From contig DATBFG010000086.1 of assembly GCA_036558645.1 (NCBI GenBank), forward strand, positions 131,434 to 195,433: 64,000 nucleotides of DNA, in the 5' to 3' direction. The notes beneath the pieces were generated by a model that worked only from the letters and a program-made list of their open reading frames with translations, searched no databases and was not told the DNA's origin. The DNA is from DATBFG01 sp036558645. Its GTDB lineage: Bacteria; Acidobacteriota; Terriglobia; Terriglobales; Acidobacteriaceae. Of this stretch, positions 42,594 to 51,895 are shown piece by piece (positions within the stretch are counted from its first letter, which is position 1; each line of letters begins with the position of its first letter). Both the position numbers and the translations under genes were made by a program.

Positions 42594-44369
42594 TTGTACA
42601 TTCTAGGTATTTCCTGTTACTACCACGACGCTGCCGCCGCCCTCCTCAAGGATGGGGTGCTGGTCGCCGCGTCCGAAGAAGAACGCTTCACGCGGAAAAA
42701 ACACGACTTCGATTTTCCGAAGAATGCAATCAAGTTCTGCCTGGAAACGGCAGGCATTACGGGCAACGATCTCGACCACGTCGTCTTCTTCGAGAAACCG
42801 TTCCGGAAACTCGACCGAATCTTGGCGACTGTTCTGCAAACCTATCCGCAGTCGTGGAAGGTTTTTCGCGAATCGATGATCAGTTGGATCATCGACAAGC
42901 TTTGGGTCGCATCGACCCTCGAAGCCGAGTTGGGAATTTCGAAGGACAAGGTTCTTTTTTCCGAGCATCACCTCTCGCATGCGGCTAGCGCCTATCTCTG
43001 CTCGCCCTGGGACGAAGCCGCGGTCATGACGGTAGACGGCGTCGGCGAATGGGTGACAGGCACCTATGGAGTGGGCAAGGGAAATGACATCAAGCTGCAC
43101 AAGCAGATCGAGTTTCCACATTCCATTGGTTTGCTATACAGCGCGTTTACGGCGTTTCTCGGGTTCGAGGTTAACGAAGGCGAATACAAAGTCATGGGTA
43201 TGGCTCCCTACGGCGAGCCGCGCTATGTCGACAAAGTATGGAAGGTCGTCAAGCAGAACAGGGATGGATCGTTCTCGCTCGACATGGATTACTTCTGCTT
43301 CCATCACTCGACGGATAGGACATACAACAACAAGTTCGTGCAGCTGTTCGGCGATCCACGTCCGGTCAATCTGAACTTCTTCACCGCGGACACGGGCTTC
43401 CCGGCGTACTTCGGAGAGAAGCCAGGTAACTACCAGGAGCTATGCAAGCTGAACCAGCACTATGCCGACATTGCGGCCAGCATCCAGAAGGTGACGGAGG
43501 AGTTGCTGATTGGAATGGCAAACCACGTCCAGCGCGAAACCGGCATGAAGCGCTTGTGCATCGCGGGTGGCGTCGGATTGAACAGCGTGGCGAATACTCG
43601 CATCCTGCAGGAAACTGCATTCGAGGAGCTCTACGTTCAGCCGGCAGCCGGCGACGGCGGCGGTGCGCTCGGCGCTGCACTTTGGGCCTACAACACGTTG
43701 CTAGGTAAGCCACGCAACTTCCGCATGGATCATGCGTACTGGGGACAGGAGTATCGCAACGGCGCGGTGAGCTCGTTCGTGCGTGACAACAACATCCGCC
43801 ACCAGCATTTCGAAAATGAAGACAAGCTACTGGATCAAGTAGTGGAGCGTTTGAGCAGCGGGAAAGTCGTTGGCTGGTTCCAGGGACGTTTCGAGTGGGG
43901 ACCGCGAGCGCTGGGGAATCGCAGCATTATCGCCGACCCGACGAATCCGAACATGAAGGATATCGTCAACACCAAGATAAAATTCCGCGAGCCCTATCGG
44001 CCATTCGCACCATCGGTTTTGGCCGAGTCGGCCGAAAACTATTTCGAGTTGCCGCACGCAACGCAACACTATCCGGCGCGGTACATGTTGTATGTGGTGC
44101 CGGTGAAGGAAGACAAAAAAGAAAAGCTGCCGGCCATCACTCACGTCGACGGAACAGGCCGCCTGCAGACCGTGTTTGAGACCCAAAGCCCTCGTTACTA
44201 CAACCTGATCAAGCGTTTCGGACAAGCAACAGGAACGCCCATCATTCTGAACACTTCATTCAACCTCAGGGGCGAGCCCATCGTTACTACCCCTGCCAAT
44301 GCTTACAGCACGTTCTCACGCAGCGAAATGGACAGTCTTGTGCTCGAGAACGTGATCATCGACAAATAG
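42594..44369 (+). CDS. NodU/CmcH-family O-carbamoyltransferase (1)
   Basis: The 591-residue enzyme has the N-terminal Kae1/ASKHA-like domain (ILGISCYYHDAAAALLKDG, EEERFTRKKHDFDFP, EHHLSHAASAYLCSPWDEA, VMTVDGVGEWVTGTYG). The C-terminal carbamoyltransferase domain has GRFEWGPRALGNRSIIADP, REPYRPFAPSVLAE and LNTSFNLRGEPIVTTP. It uses carbamoyl phosphate and ATP to place a carbamoyl group on a sugar hydroxyl, as in NodU, NovN, TobZ and SxtI. Start is TTG 42594, five bases after GGGGAG; the in-frame ATG at 42519 would run into the upstream gene. Both neighbours are small accessory proteins. Confidence 0.93.
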   Translation: MYILGISCYYHDAAAALLKDGVLVAASEEERFTRKKHDFDFPKNAIKFCLETAGITGNDLDHVVFFEKPFRKLDRILATVLQTYPQSWKVFRESMISWIIDKLWVASTLEAELGISKDKVLFSEHHLSHAASAYLCSPWDEAAVMTVDGVGEWVTGTYGVGKGNDIKLHKQIEFPHSIGLLYSAFTAFLGFEVNEGEYKVMGMAPYGEPRYVDKVWKVVKQNRDGSFSLDMDYFCFHHSTDRTYNNKFVQLFGDPRPVNLNFFTADTGFPAYFGEKPGNYQELCKLNQHYADIAASIQKVTEELLIGMANHVQRETGMKRLCIAGGVGLNSVANTRILQETAFEELYVQPAAGDGGGALGAALWAYNTLLGKPRNFRMDHAYWGQEYRNGAVSSFVRDNNIRHQHFENEDKLLDQVVERLSSGKVVGWFQGRFEWGPRALGNRSIIADPTNPNMKDIVNTKIKFREPYRPFAPSVLAESAENYFELPHATQHYPARYMLYVVPVKEDKKEKLPAITHVDGTGRLQTVFETQSPRYYNLIKRFGQATGTPIILNTSFNLRGEPIVTTPANAYSTFSRSEMDSLVLENVIIDK

Positions 44370-44428
44370 CTGTCTCCTGATCCAGCCAACAGATTCGCGT
44401 CTCCACGTGAATCTGAAAAGGAGCCATT

Positions 44429-44701
44429 GTGAAGGCCGAACCATTTCATGGGGAAGTACCCGTTCCTTCGGGAACGTGGAGTTACGAGGAAACCACATTG
44501 CAGAAGCCGAAATGCCTGCGTTGCAACACCGAGTTGCGGGACTACCGGCTGCTGCGCTTCAACTTTCTGCCCTACGGCTTAAGCCGCCAGAACGCCATGC
44601 TGGTTTGCGCCAGCTGCGGACACATTGAGTTCGTAACCAAAGACAGCGCGTTGCTCAAGAATCTGAATGCGATGCCGAGCGCTGGTGGCGACGACGACTA
44701 A
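44429..44701 (+). CDS. Small zinc-ribbon protein
   Basis: The 90-residue protein has two CxxC knuckles, PKCLRCNTELRDYRLLRF and LVCASCGHIEF, spaced about 30 residues apart, a simple zinc ribbon. It starts at GTG 44429, six bases after AAGGAG. It sits between the two carbamoyltransferases, 60 bp after the first and 36 bp before the second, so a role with them (scaffold or regulator) is suggested by position only. No nucleic-acid-binding signature beyond the ribbon is visible. Confidence 0.75.
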   Translation: MKAEPFHGEVPVPSGTWSYEETTLQKPKCLRCNTELRDYRLLRFNFLPYGLSRQNAMLVCASCGHIEFVTKDSALLKNLNAMPSAGGDDD

Positions 44702-44737
44702 TCAAAAAGTAAGCTGCGGACCCGGGTGGGGGAACCT

Positions 44738-46456
44738 ATGCTGATTCTTGGATTATCTCCGTTTGAGCACGATACGGCTGCCGCGCTTCTGCGCGACGGA
44801 GCCGTTGTGGCTGCGATCGAGAACGATAAGTTGGAACGATCGCAGACTCACGGCGTTCCGAAAAAGGCAATTGAATACTGCCTGAAAAAAGCGGGCGCAA
44901 CCTGGCACGAGCTGGATGGGATTGCAGTCGCAACCAGCCCGGTACAGGGCTTGATGCGGCGCTCCACGCTGCCCGCGAAAATCTCGCAATATTCACCGTT
45001 GGCGTTTGCGTATCACGGGGCCAGTGAATTGGGCGGATACGTCCGTGACCTGGGGCACTTCCGTGCCTTGCGGCAAAACAATGGCCATAGCCGCGATCTG
45101 CGCTTTGAACATCATCTATGTCACGCCGCGAATGCCTACTTCCTTTCACCGTTTGAGCGCTCGCTGATCGTCACGCTGGACGAAGAAGGCGACGGTAGTT
45201 CGATCATGGTGGCCATGGGCGAGGGCAACGCCATACGGGTGCTGCGCCGGGTCGCATTCCCGCATTCCCCGGCATGGATGTATTCACAAGTTACTGATTT
45301 ACTGGGCTTTCAGCCGCATAAAGAGGAGCATAAAACGCAGTGGCTGAGCCTCGGCGGGGAACCTTCCCACAAGGGAAGTTTTTTGGAAATATTGAGGCCG
45401 CGGGGAAAACATTTGCCCCGCCTGGATGGGCAGTATTTCACTCCCGGTTTGCACAGTCGACCAGCCTTTTCCTCCAAGTTTTACAACAAGTTACAGGTCC
45501 CCGCTGACCGTTCTCAGATGGGGGATGATCAGCGCCGGGATTTGGCCAGCAGCTTGCAGCATGCCATTGCAGACCTAGTCGTGGAACTGGTCGATCATTT
45601 CAGGGATCAAGAGAACGTGAGCACCGTCTGCCTGGCAGGCGGTCTTATGTTTAATACCCTTCTGGTGGCGGTTCTGGAGCAGAGGCTCGGAATGAACGAG
45701 GTGTTTGTGCCTCCCGCACCCGGCAATGCTGGATGCGCAATTGGCGCTGCCATGCTGGCATGGCACCAAACGTGGGGAAAACCGCGCGAGGAAAAGGATC
45801 AGGCTTTGTATGCGGGTCCCGCGTTCAACCGATCCGATATCAAGGAAGTGTTGGATAACTGCAAGGTGCGGTATTCGCTCCAAACAACGGAGGATCGAAA
45901 GCTGGAAGCAGCTTTGCAACTCCTTGAGGCGGGAAAGATCGTCGGATGGTACCAAGGAGCAACTGAATTTGGTCCGCGCTCGTTGGGGAACCGCAGCATT
46001 TTGGCTTCTCCGTGGGCAGCGTATGTTCGCGAAAACCTGAACGACTTCATCAAGCACCGCGAGTGGTTCCGGCCGTTCGCATTGGCCGTTCCGGAAGAAG
46101 ACGCGGATCGGTACTTCGAATGTTCGAAGCTGTGTCGTTCCATGAGTTCGTTGGGGCGGGTAAAACCAGAGGCCGCGGAGCAGTTTAAAGACTTTACGCT
46201 GCCCGGCAACCTGGTCCGTCTGCATGTGGTAAGCAAGCAGGACAATGGGCATTTCTGGCGTCTATTGCGACGTTTTGGGGAACATGCCCCAGCACCGGTA
46301 CTGGTCAACACGTCATTCAACTTGTTCGGAGAGCCGATGGTAGTGCGACCGCGCGATGCGGTGCGCAGCTACTTCTGCTCCGGAATCGATGCGCTTGTAA
46401 TCGACAACTTCGTGCTAGCCAAGGCTGGAGCGATCCAGGCTCGGATGGCATCGTGA
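44738..46456 (+). CDS. NodU/CmcH-family O-carbamoyltransferase (2)
   Basis: The 572-residue enzyme is related to but clearly different from the one at 42594. Motifs present are ILGLSPFEHDTAAALLRDG, FEHHLCHAANAYFLSPFERS, VTLDEEGDGSSIM, then GATEFGPRSLGNRSILASP, REWFRPFALAVPEEDADRYF and LVNTSFNLFGEPMVV. His/Asp residues of the Kae1-like metal site (HHLCHA) are kept. It probably carbamoylates a second position or a different acceptor. ATG 44738 follows GGGGGA; an upstream in-frame GTG at 44726 is inside that site. Two paralogues with different N-terminal active-site surroundings in one operon suggest distinct substrates. Confidence 0.92.
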   Translation: MLILGLSPFEHDTAAALLRDGAVVAAIENDKLERSQTHGVPKKAIEYCLKKAGATWHELDGIAVATSPVQGLMRRSTLPAKISQYSPLAFAYHGASELGGYVRDLGHFRALRQNNGHSRDLRFEHHLCHAANAYFLSPFERSLIVTLDEEGDGSSIMVAMGEGNAIRVLRRVAFPHSPAWMYSQVTDLLGFQPHKEEHKTQWLSLGGEPSHKGSFLEILRPRGKHLPRLDGQYFTPGLHSRPAFSSKFYNKLQVPADRSQMGDDQRRDLASSLQHAIADLVVELVDHFRDQENVSTVCLAGGLMFNTLLVAVLEQRLGMNEVFVPPAPGNAGCAIGAAMLAWHQTWGKPREEKDQALYAGPAFNRSDIKEVLDNCKVRYSLQTTEDRKLEAALQLLEAGKIVGWYQGATEFGPRSLGNRSILASPWAAYVRENLNDFIKHREWFRPFALAVPEEDADRYFECSKLCRSMSSLGRVKPEAAEQFKDFTLPGNLVRLHVVSKQDNGHFWRLLRRFGEHAPAPVLVNTSFNLFGEPMVVRPRDAVRSYFCSGIDALVIDNFVLAKAGAIQARMAS

Positions 46457-46496
46457 CAACTCGTCGCTTTTGCTTGGATAGAGGGTAAAGCTGCCA

Positions 46497-47573
46497 GTGA
46501 GCTCTGCAAACAGTTCTGTGGTTGAGACGGGCGTTCCTAAAAAGAAGAAACATCGCTTCGCGCGATTCATGGCCTGGTTCTTCGGAATTATTCTGGGCCT
46601 TGAGATCATTCTCCGCCTTTTCGGTTACGGTTCCTACGTCCTGTACCAGCCTGACCCGGAGCTCCTCTGGGTGCCAGTTCCCGGATCGCACAAGATCACG
46701 GAAACGAATCACCTGCCGATCAACATCAACGATGAGGGCTTTCGATACCCGCGCAATGTGAGCCAGCAGCATGATGGCATCTATCGCGTCATGACATTCG
46801 GGGACTCGGTGACGATGGGCTGGGGCGTTTCCGACGATGCCACGTACAGCTTGCAACTTGAGAAGGTGCTGAATGGCGGTGGATGCGGCGGCAAGCGGGT
46901 AGAGGTCATCGATGGCGGTGTGAATGCGTATCCGAATGCGCTGGCGGCGGCGCGGTTGAAAAAATCGATTGTCGACAACTACCAGCCCGATGCCGTCGTG
47001 TTGGCTTACGCCTTCAACACTGGGTTCGAGAAATTCGCGGAGCTGCAGGGGAAAGATCGCGAGCAGTTTCTGCACCGTGTTGAGATGAAATCAGTCGCGC
47101 GACGCAGCGCGCTCTATAACTTTCTGATCGAAGATCTGCTGCGGCAAGTGATGTACTACCGATTCCGCGAGTTGCTGCTGCAGGGATCGTGGGATACGGC
47201 CAAACAGCACCAGGTTATCGATGTAGACAAGTTCACCGCCGGGCTGACCCAAGCGAAGCAAGCAGCGGATTCACATCATGCGCAAATGGTGTTGCTGTTG
47301 CTGGGGTCCGAGGGAGAAACATCGCCGGCGCATCCGTATCAGAAGGCGATGCAACAGTTCGCCCAGCAGAACAATGTTCCGATCGTAGACATGATCGCCT
47401 GGCAGAACGGCAAGAACCAAAAGGGCTTCTTCATGGATCATGTTCACCCCACGGCGGAAGGGCATGCGTTGATTGCTCAGCAGATAGCCAGCACGATGCA
47501 GGGGCTCGATTCTTACAAAGCAGCCTGCCAGGATGCGCAGAGCGGATCGATGGTCATGTCGAAACAGCAGTAG
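46497..47573 (+). CDS. SGNH/GDSL-type hydrolase or acetyltransferase-like protein
   Basis: The 358-residue protein has one N-terminal TM (FARFMAWFFGIILGLEIIL) and a periplasmic SGNH domain. The nucleophile block is VMTFGDSVTMGWGVSDD, a middle block is DAVVLAYAFNTGFEKF (where GxND is usual), and block V is FFMDHVHPTAEGHALIAQQ with Asp and His. It could remove or transfer an acyl group on the exported polymer. GTG 46497 was used as start; an ATG at 46569 would lose the basic membrane-flanking region. It is 41 bp after the second carbamoyltransferase and 78 bp before the NRPS. Confidence 0.83.
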   Translation: MSSANSSVVETGVPKKKKHRFARFMAWFFGIILGLEIILRLFGYGSYVLYQPDPELLWVPVPGSHKITETNHLPININDEGFRYPRNVSQQHDGIYRVMTFGDSVTMGWGVSDDATYSLQLEKVLNGGGCGGKRVEVIDGGVNAYPNALAAARLKKSIVDNYQPDAVVLAYAFNTGFEKFAELQGKDREQFLHRVEMKSVARRSALYNFLIEDLLRQVMYYRFRELLLQGSWDTAKQHQVIDVDKFTAGLTQAKQAADSHHAQMVLLLLGSEGETSPAHPYQKAMQQFAQQNNVPIVDMIAWQNGKNQKGFFMDHVHPTAEGHALIAQQIASTMQGLDSYKAACQDAQSGSMVMSKQQ

Positions 47574-47650
47574 CCGAATTCTCAGCGCCATTTTTGAAGG
47601 CACATTTTCATGGCAGTTTTTGAGCAGTTGAGCAGAGAAACCGGGACCTT

Positions 47651-50600
47651 ATGAGCGAGCCAGTAACACCGGAAGAAAACCGAGACATACAGGCGACCAT
47701 CTCTGGGAACGGCAACGGGAACGGCCACCAGCCGGGCGCACATTTGCCTGCACCCGTAGGAGCCAACGGCCACGGCGGTGGAAACGGCACCGCAAAGTCT
47801 GCTGCGACGCCGTGGAACTGGCGCGATAGCTGGAAGCAGACGGCGAGCTATCCTGCGATTGCGAAGCGTCCCGAAGGTGGCGCAACTCCCACGTCTACAC
47901 GGCAGGAAGAGATGTGGGTTCTCTGCCAGTTTGAAGATGCGAATCCCTGCTACAACATCTACCTGGCCTGGCGGTTGCGTGGCGCGTTGAATTTGCCGGC
48001 ACTGCAACAGTCGCTCACCGAGATCGTTGCGCGTCACGAGAGCCTCAGGACAAAGTTTCCGGCAGTTGATGGTCAGCCCACAACGGTTATTTCTACGCCT
48101 TATCCGGTCAAGCTTGAAATTGTGGACCTGCAGAAGTTCGGGGTTAAGGATCAGCAGAAGCAGCTCGATGATGCGATCCAGAAGAGAATTCAGCATCGCT
48201 TTGATTTCGACAATGAATTTCTGTTCCGGCCAACTTTGTTCAAGCTGGGAGCAGAAGATCATGCGCTGCTGCTGCTAAGCCATCACATCATCACGGATGG
48301 AACGACGGCCGGTATTCTGACGAAGGATCTGACGGCGCTCTACAACGCCTTCTGCAAGGGTGAGCCCTCACCGCTGCAGCCGAACACGATCGACTACGCG
48401 GACTATGCTGTCTGGCAGCACGAACATCTGAGCGACCGCTACTCGTCGCAGCTGGACTATTGGAAGACACAGATGAAAGGCGCTCCAGCCTTGTTGGAGC
48501 TGCCCACAGACCGGCCGCGCCAAGCCATGCCGGGTTACAAGGGCGCGATGTATTTCACGTCACTCGAGCCGGAACTGGCTGCGCAGATACGCGCACTCAG
48601 CCGTCGCGAGGGCGTTACCGTTTTTATGTTCCTGCTGGCAGCGCTGCAATCGCTGCTGGCGCGTTACAGCGGACAGGAGCAGGTGGTTGTCGGATCTCCG
48701 ATACAGAATCGGCACCGGGTTGAAATCCAGAAGACGTTTGGATTTTTCATCAACCTGTTGCCGCTTTATACGGATTTGTCCGGCAATCCTACGTTTCGCG
48801 AATTGCTTAAGCGGGTTCGCGAGGTGTCGTTGGGGGCATTCGCCCACCAGGATGTCCCCTTCGGCCAAATCGTGCAGGAGCTCCATCCCAACCGCAACCT
48901 GGGAGCGAATCCACTGGTGCAAGCGTTCCTGGTGCAGGAGCAGAACAAATGGCGACGACTGCCGCTGGATGGACTCGAGACCGAGTTCATGTGGCTGCAC
49001 AACCGGACGGGTAAGTTCGATCTCATTATTTACTGGGCGGAAGACGAGGCCGGTATTCCTTTTATGTGGGAATACAACGACCTCTACGATGAATCGACGA
49101 TTGCTCGTATCACAGCGAACTATCGTGAACTGCTGCGGTCGATTGTGGCGGATCCAGGACGCCCGCTTAACGAGTACTCGATTCTTACTGAAGGTGAGCG
49201 GCAGCAGGTTGTTGTTGATTGGAATCGAACCGACGAAGAATTCCCGAACGTTTGCCTGCACGAGTGGTTCGAGGAGCAGGTCCGGCGGACGCCAGAGAAA
49301 ACCGCAGTCGTATTCGCCGACACATCGCTGACCTATGCACAATTGAATGCGCGGGCAAATCAGCTTGCCCATTATCTGCGGAAGCGCGGCGTGGTCAGCG
49401 AAACCCTGGTCGGCCTGAGTATTGAGCGATCGCTCGAGATGATGGTTGGGCTGCTGGGCATTCAGAAGGCCGGGGGCGCCTACGTGCCTCTGGATCCGGC
49501 ATTTCCACGCGAGCGCCTCGGATATATCGTTGAAGACGCCAAAGCGCCGATCCTTATTACACAGGAATCGCTGGTCACTTCATTGCCGGAGCATTCAGCT
49601 GAAGTCATCTGCCTGGATGCAGACTGGGACGCGATCGCACAGGAGAGTACCGAGAAGCTACCTAGTATCTCTAAGCCAGAGAACTTGATTTATGTGCTCT
49701 ATACGTCCGGATCGACGGGGAAGCCAAAGGGCGTGCAGCTCGAGCATCGCAACGTAGTCAACTTTCTGAACACGATGCGGAAGAAGCCCGGGATGAATGC
49801 GGACGATGTGCTCCTTGCCGTCACGACGCTTTCATTCGATATCGCCGGTCTAGAGCTTTATCTGCCATTAACTGTGGGCGCAAAGGTTGTGATCGCTTCG
49901 AAGGATGAGGCGCAGGACGGGTCGCTGCTGATGCCGATGATGAGCAAGCATCATGTGAGCGTGATGCAAGCGACGCCTGCAACGTGGCGAATGCTGCTAG
50001 ACCTGAATTGGAGCGGTGACAAGAAGCTTAAGATTCTTTGCGGCGGAGAAGCCCTCCCTCACGATCTTGCCGAACAGTTGCTGCCACGATGCTCTGCGCT
50101 GTGGAACATGTATGGGCCGACCGAGACGACAATCTGGTCGTCGATTTACAAGGTTGAGCACAACATGCCGGGTGTAGCGCCGATTGGGAAGCCAATCGGG
50201 AACAACACCATGTACATCCTGGATACGTTAAAGGCACCGATGCCGGTCGGAGTGCCTGGCGAGTTGTACATCGGCGGGGATGGCGTAGCGCGGGGATATA
50301 ACAACCGGCCGGACCTCACTGCTGAGAGATTTATTCCAGATCCATTCGGCAACAAGCCCGACGGGCGGCTGTATCGAACGGGCGATTTGGCTCGGTTCCT
50401 GGCGGATGGAAATATTCAATTTCTCGGACGCGCAGACTTCCAGGTAAAGGTGCGCGGGTTTCGTATTGAATTGGGCGAGATTGAAGCCGTGCTCGGCAAA
50501 TTTTCTGGCGTCATGCAGAACGTCGTAGTCGTTCGCGAGGACAAGCCCGGGGATAAGCGGCTGGTAGCGTACGTCGTTCATGACGGAGAAAATGTGCCGT

Positions 50601-51841
50601 CAATCGAATCGTTGCGTGAACACCTGAAGCAGAAATTACCCGAGTACATGGTGCCCTCGGCATTCATGTTCATGGACGAATTTCCGCTGACGCCGAATGG
50701 AAAGGTGGATCGCCGGGCATTGCCGGCCCCGGAATACAAAGCTGACGAGACGGCAGCATTTGTAGCTCCTCGCAATCGCACAGAGGAGCGTTTGGTAGAG
50801 ATATGGCAGGAAATCCTGGGTGTGAGCCCGATCAGCGTTACTAGTGACTTCTTTGAATTGGGTGGGCACTCACTACTTGGATCCCGTCTGTTCGCGCGCG
50901 TGGACAAGGTATTCGGCAAGAAGCTTCCGTTGGCCACAATCTTCAGCGCGTCAACGGTGGAAAAGTTGGCTGCGCTGCTGGGTGATGAGCGATCGACTCA
51001 TAATCTGATCGAGATTCAACCAGGCTCTCATTCAAAGCCACCATTCTTCTTCGTGCATACCCGCATGGGGTACCGGTTGCTGGCGCAGGGGATGGGATCG
51101 GATCAGCCAGTCTATGTGTTGCCTTACGACGATGTTTTCAAGGACAACCTGAACCGCTCGCTGCGGGATGTCTCGCGCGAAATGGTTAATCGGATGCGAG
51201 CTCTGCAACCAAACGGTCCTTATTATCTGGGCGGCATGTGCTTGGCGGGGCGCGTGGCGTATGCGATTGCCTCGGAACTGTTCGAGCAGGGAGAGGACGT
51301 GGCCCTGCTGGCTTTGTTCGATGCGCCAGGACCGGGGTATCCGAACCTTGAGAGCAAGGGCGCACGTATGCGCTTCCTGACGCAGAAGATCAAGAAGCAT
51401 TTGTTCAACTTCTCACAGCAGGAAGGCGAGGACGGCTCTCTCTTCGCCTGGCTGCGATGGCATTTCAAGAACAGCATGTTCAAAGCTGGTTTCAAGGTTT
51501 CAAAGATGATTGGGAAACCGTTGTCCATTGTTAAGGACGATAACCTGCGCCTGATGGGACGCGCGGTGCTAGCTCACAAGAACAGTTTCCACTACCCGGG
51601 TTACATCGCGGTGTTTCGTCCCGCGAGCCAAGCACGGATGCGGTATCCGGATCCGGATCCCTCGATCGGATGGGGACGAATCGCCAAGGGCGGAATTGAA
51701 GTGAATGAAATACCCGGTGGACATACGAACTTCCTGAAAGAACCGGCCGTGCACAATGTCTCGGCCGCGCTGGCGGCGTGCCTGAAGAAAGCACAGGCCG
51801 CGGCGGCAGCAGCGCTGGAAGAGACGGAATCGGTGGCATGA
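47651..51841 (+). CDS. Single-module NRPS, C-A-PCP-TE, predicted glycine-activating
   Basis: The 1396-residue synthetase starts with a disordered Asn/Gly-rich tail, then a condensation domain (about 75-510; HHIITDG at 211-217). An adenylation domain spans 535-1030 (A3 YTSGSTGKPKG at 684; MYGPTETTIW at 820-829; NGKVDRR, K1018). PCP carries the phosphopantetheine Ser1074 in LGGHSLL, and a type I TE ends the protein (about 1125-1385). Aligned to GrsA, the ten pocket residues are D730 I731 L734 Q773 L796 G798 M820 I828 W829 K1018, a glycine-type code. The TE nucleophile is Cys1197 (GGMCLAG, where GxSxG is usual), with D1224 and H1358. With no upstream module, its C domain probably takes an acyl group from the free carrier at 54736. 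Confidence 0.92.
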   Translation: MSEPVTPEENRDIQATISGNGNGNGHQPGAHLPAPVGANGHGGGNGTAKSAATPWNWRDSWKQTASYPAIAKRPEGGATPTSTRQEEMWVLCQFEDANPCYNIYLAWRLRGALNLPALQQSLTEIVARHESLRTKFPAVDGQPTTVISTPYPVKLEIVDLQKFGVKDQQKQLDDAIQKRIQHRFDFDNEFLFRPTLFKLGAEDHALLLLSHHIITDGTTAGILTKDLTALYNAFCKGEPSPLQPNTIDYADYAVWQHEHLSDRYSSQLDYWKTQMKGAPALLELPTDRPRQAMPGYKGAMYFTSLEPELAAQIRALSRREGVTVFMFLLAALQSLLARYSGQEQVVVGSPIQNRHRVEIQKTFGFFINLLPLYTDLSGNPTFRELLKRVREVSLGAFAHQDVPFGQIVQELHPNRNLGANPLVQAFLVQEQNKWRRLPLDGLETEFMWLHNRTGKFDLIIYWAEDEAGIPFMWEYNDLYDESTIARITANYRELLRSIVADPGRPLNEYSILTEGERQQVVVDWNRTDEEFPNVCLHEWFEEQVRRTPEKTAVVFADTSLTYAQLNARANQLAHYLRKRGVVSETLVGLSIERSLEMMVGLLGIQKAGGAYVPLDPAFPRERLGYIVEDAKAPILITQESLVTSLPEHSAEVICLDADWDAIAQESTEKLPSISKPENLIYVLYTSGSTGKPKGVQLEHRNVVNFLNTMRKKPGMNADDVLLAVTTLSFDIAGLELYLPLTVGAKVVIASKDEAQDGSLLMPMMSKHHVSVMQATPATWRMLLDLNWSGDKKLKILCGGEALPHDLAEQLLPRCSALWNMYGPTETTIWSSIYKVEHNMPGVAPIGKPIGNNTMYILDTLKAPMPVGVPGELYIGGDGVARGYNNRPDLTAERFIPDPFGNKPDGRLYRTGDLARFLADGNIQFLGRADFQVKVRGFRIELGEIEAVLGKFSGVMQNVVVVREDKPGDKRLVAYVVHDGENVPSIESLREHLKQKLPEYMVPSAFMFMDEFPLTPNGKVDRRALPAPEYKADETAAFVAPRNRTEERLVEIWQEILGVSPISVTSDFFELGGHSLLGSRLFARVDKVFGKKLPLATIFSASTVEKLAALLGDERSTHNLIEIQPGSHSKPPFFFVHTRMGYRLLAQGMGSDQPVYVLPYDDVFKDNLNRSLRDVSREMVNRMRALQPNGPYYLGGMCLAGRVAYAIASELFEQGEDVALLALFDAPGPGYPNLESKGARMRFLTQKIKKHLFNFSQQEGEDGSLFAWLRWHFKNSMFKAGFKVSKMIGKPLSIVKDDNLRLMGRAVLAHKNSFHYPGYIAVFRPASQARMRYPDPDPSIGWGRIAKGGIEVNEIPGGHTNFLKEPAVHNVSAALAACLKKAQAAAAAALEETESVA

Positions 51842-51895
51842 CGGCCCGGGCAATATTGTAGTTTTGACACTTGTAGATTAGGGGAGAGGAACGAC

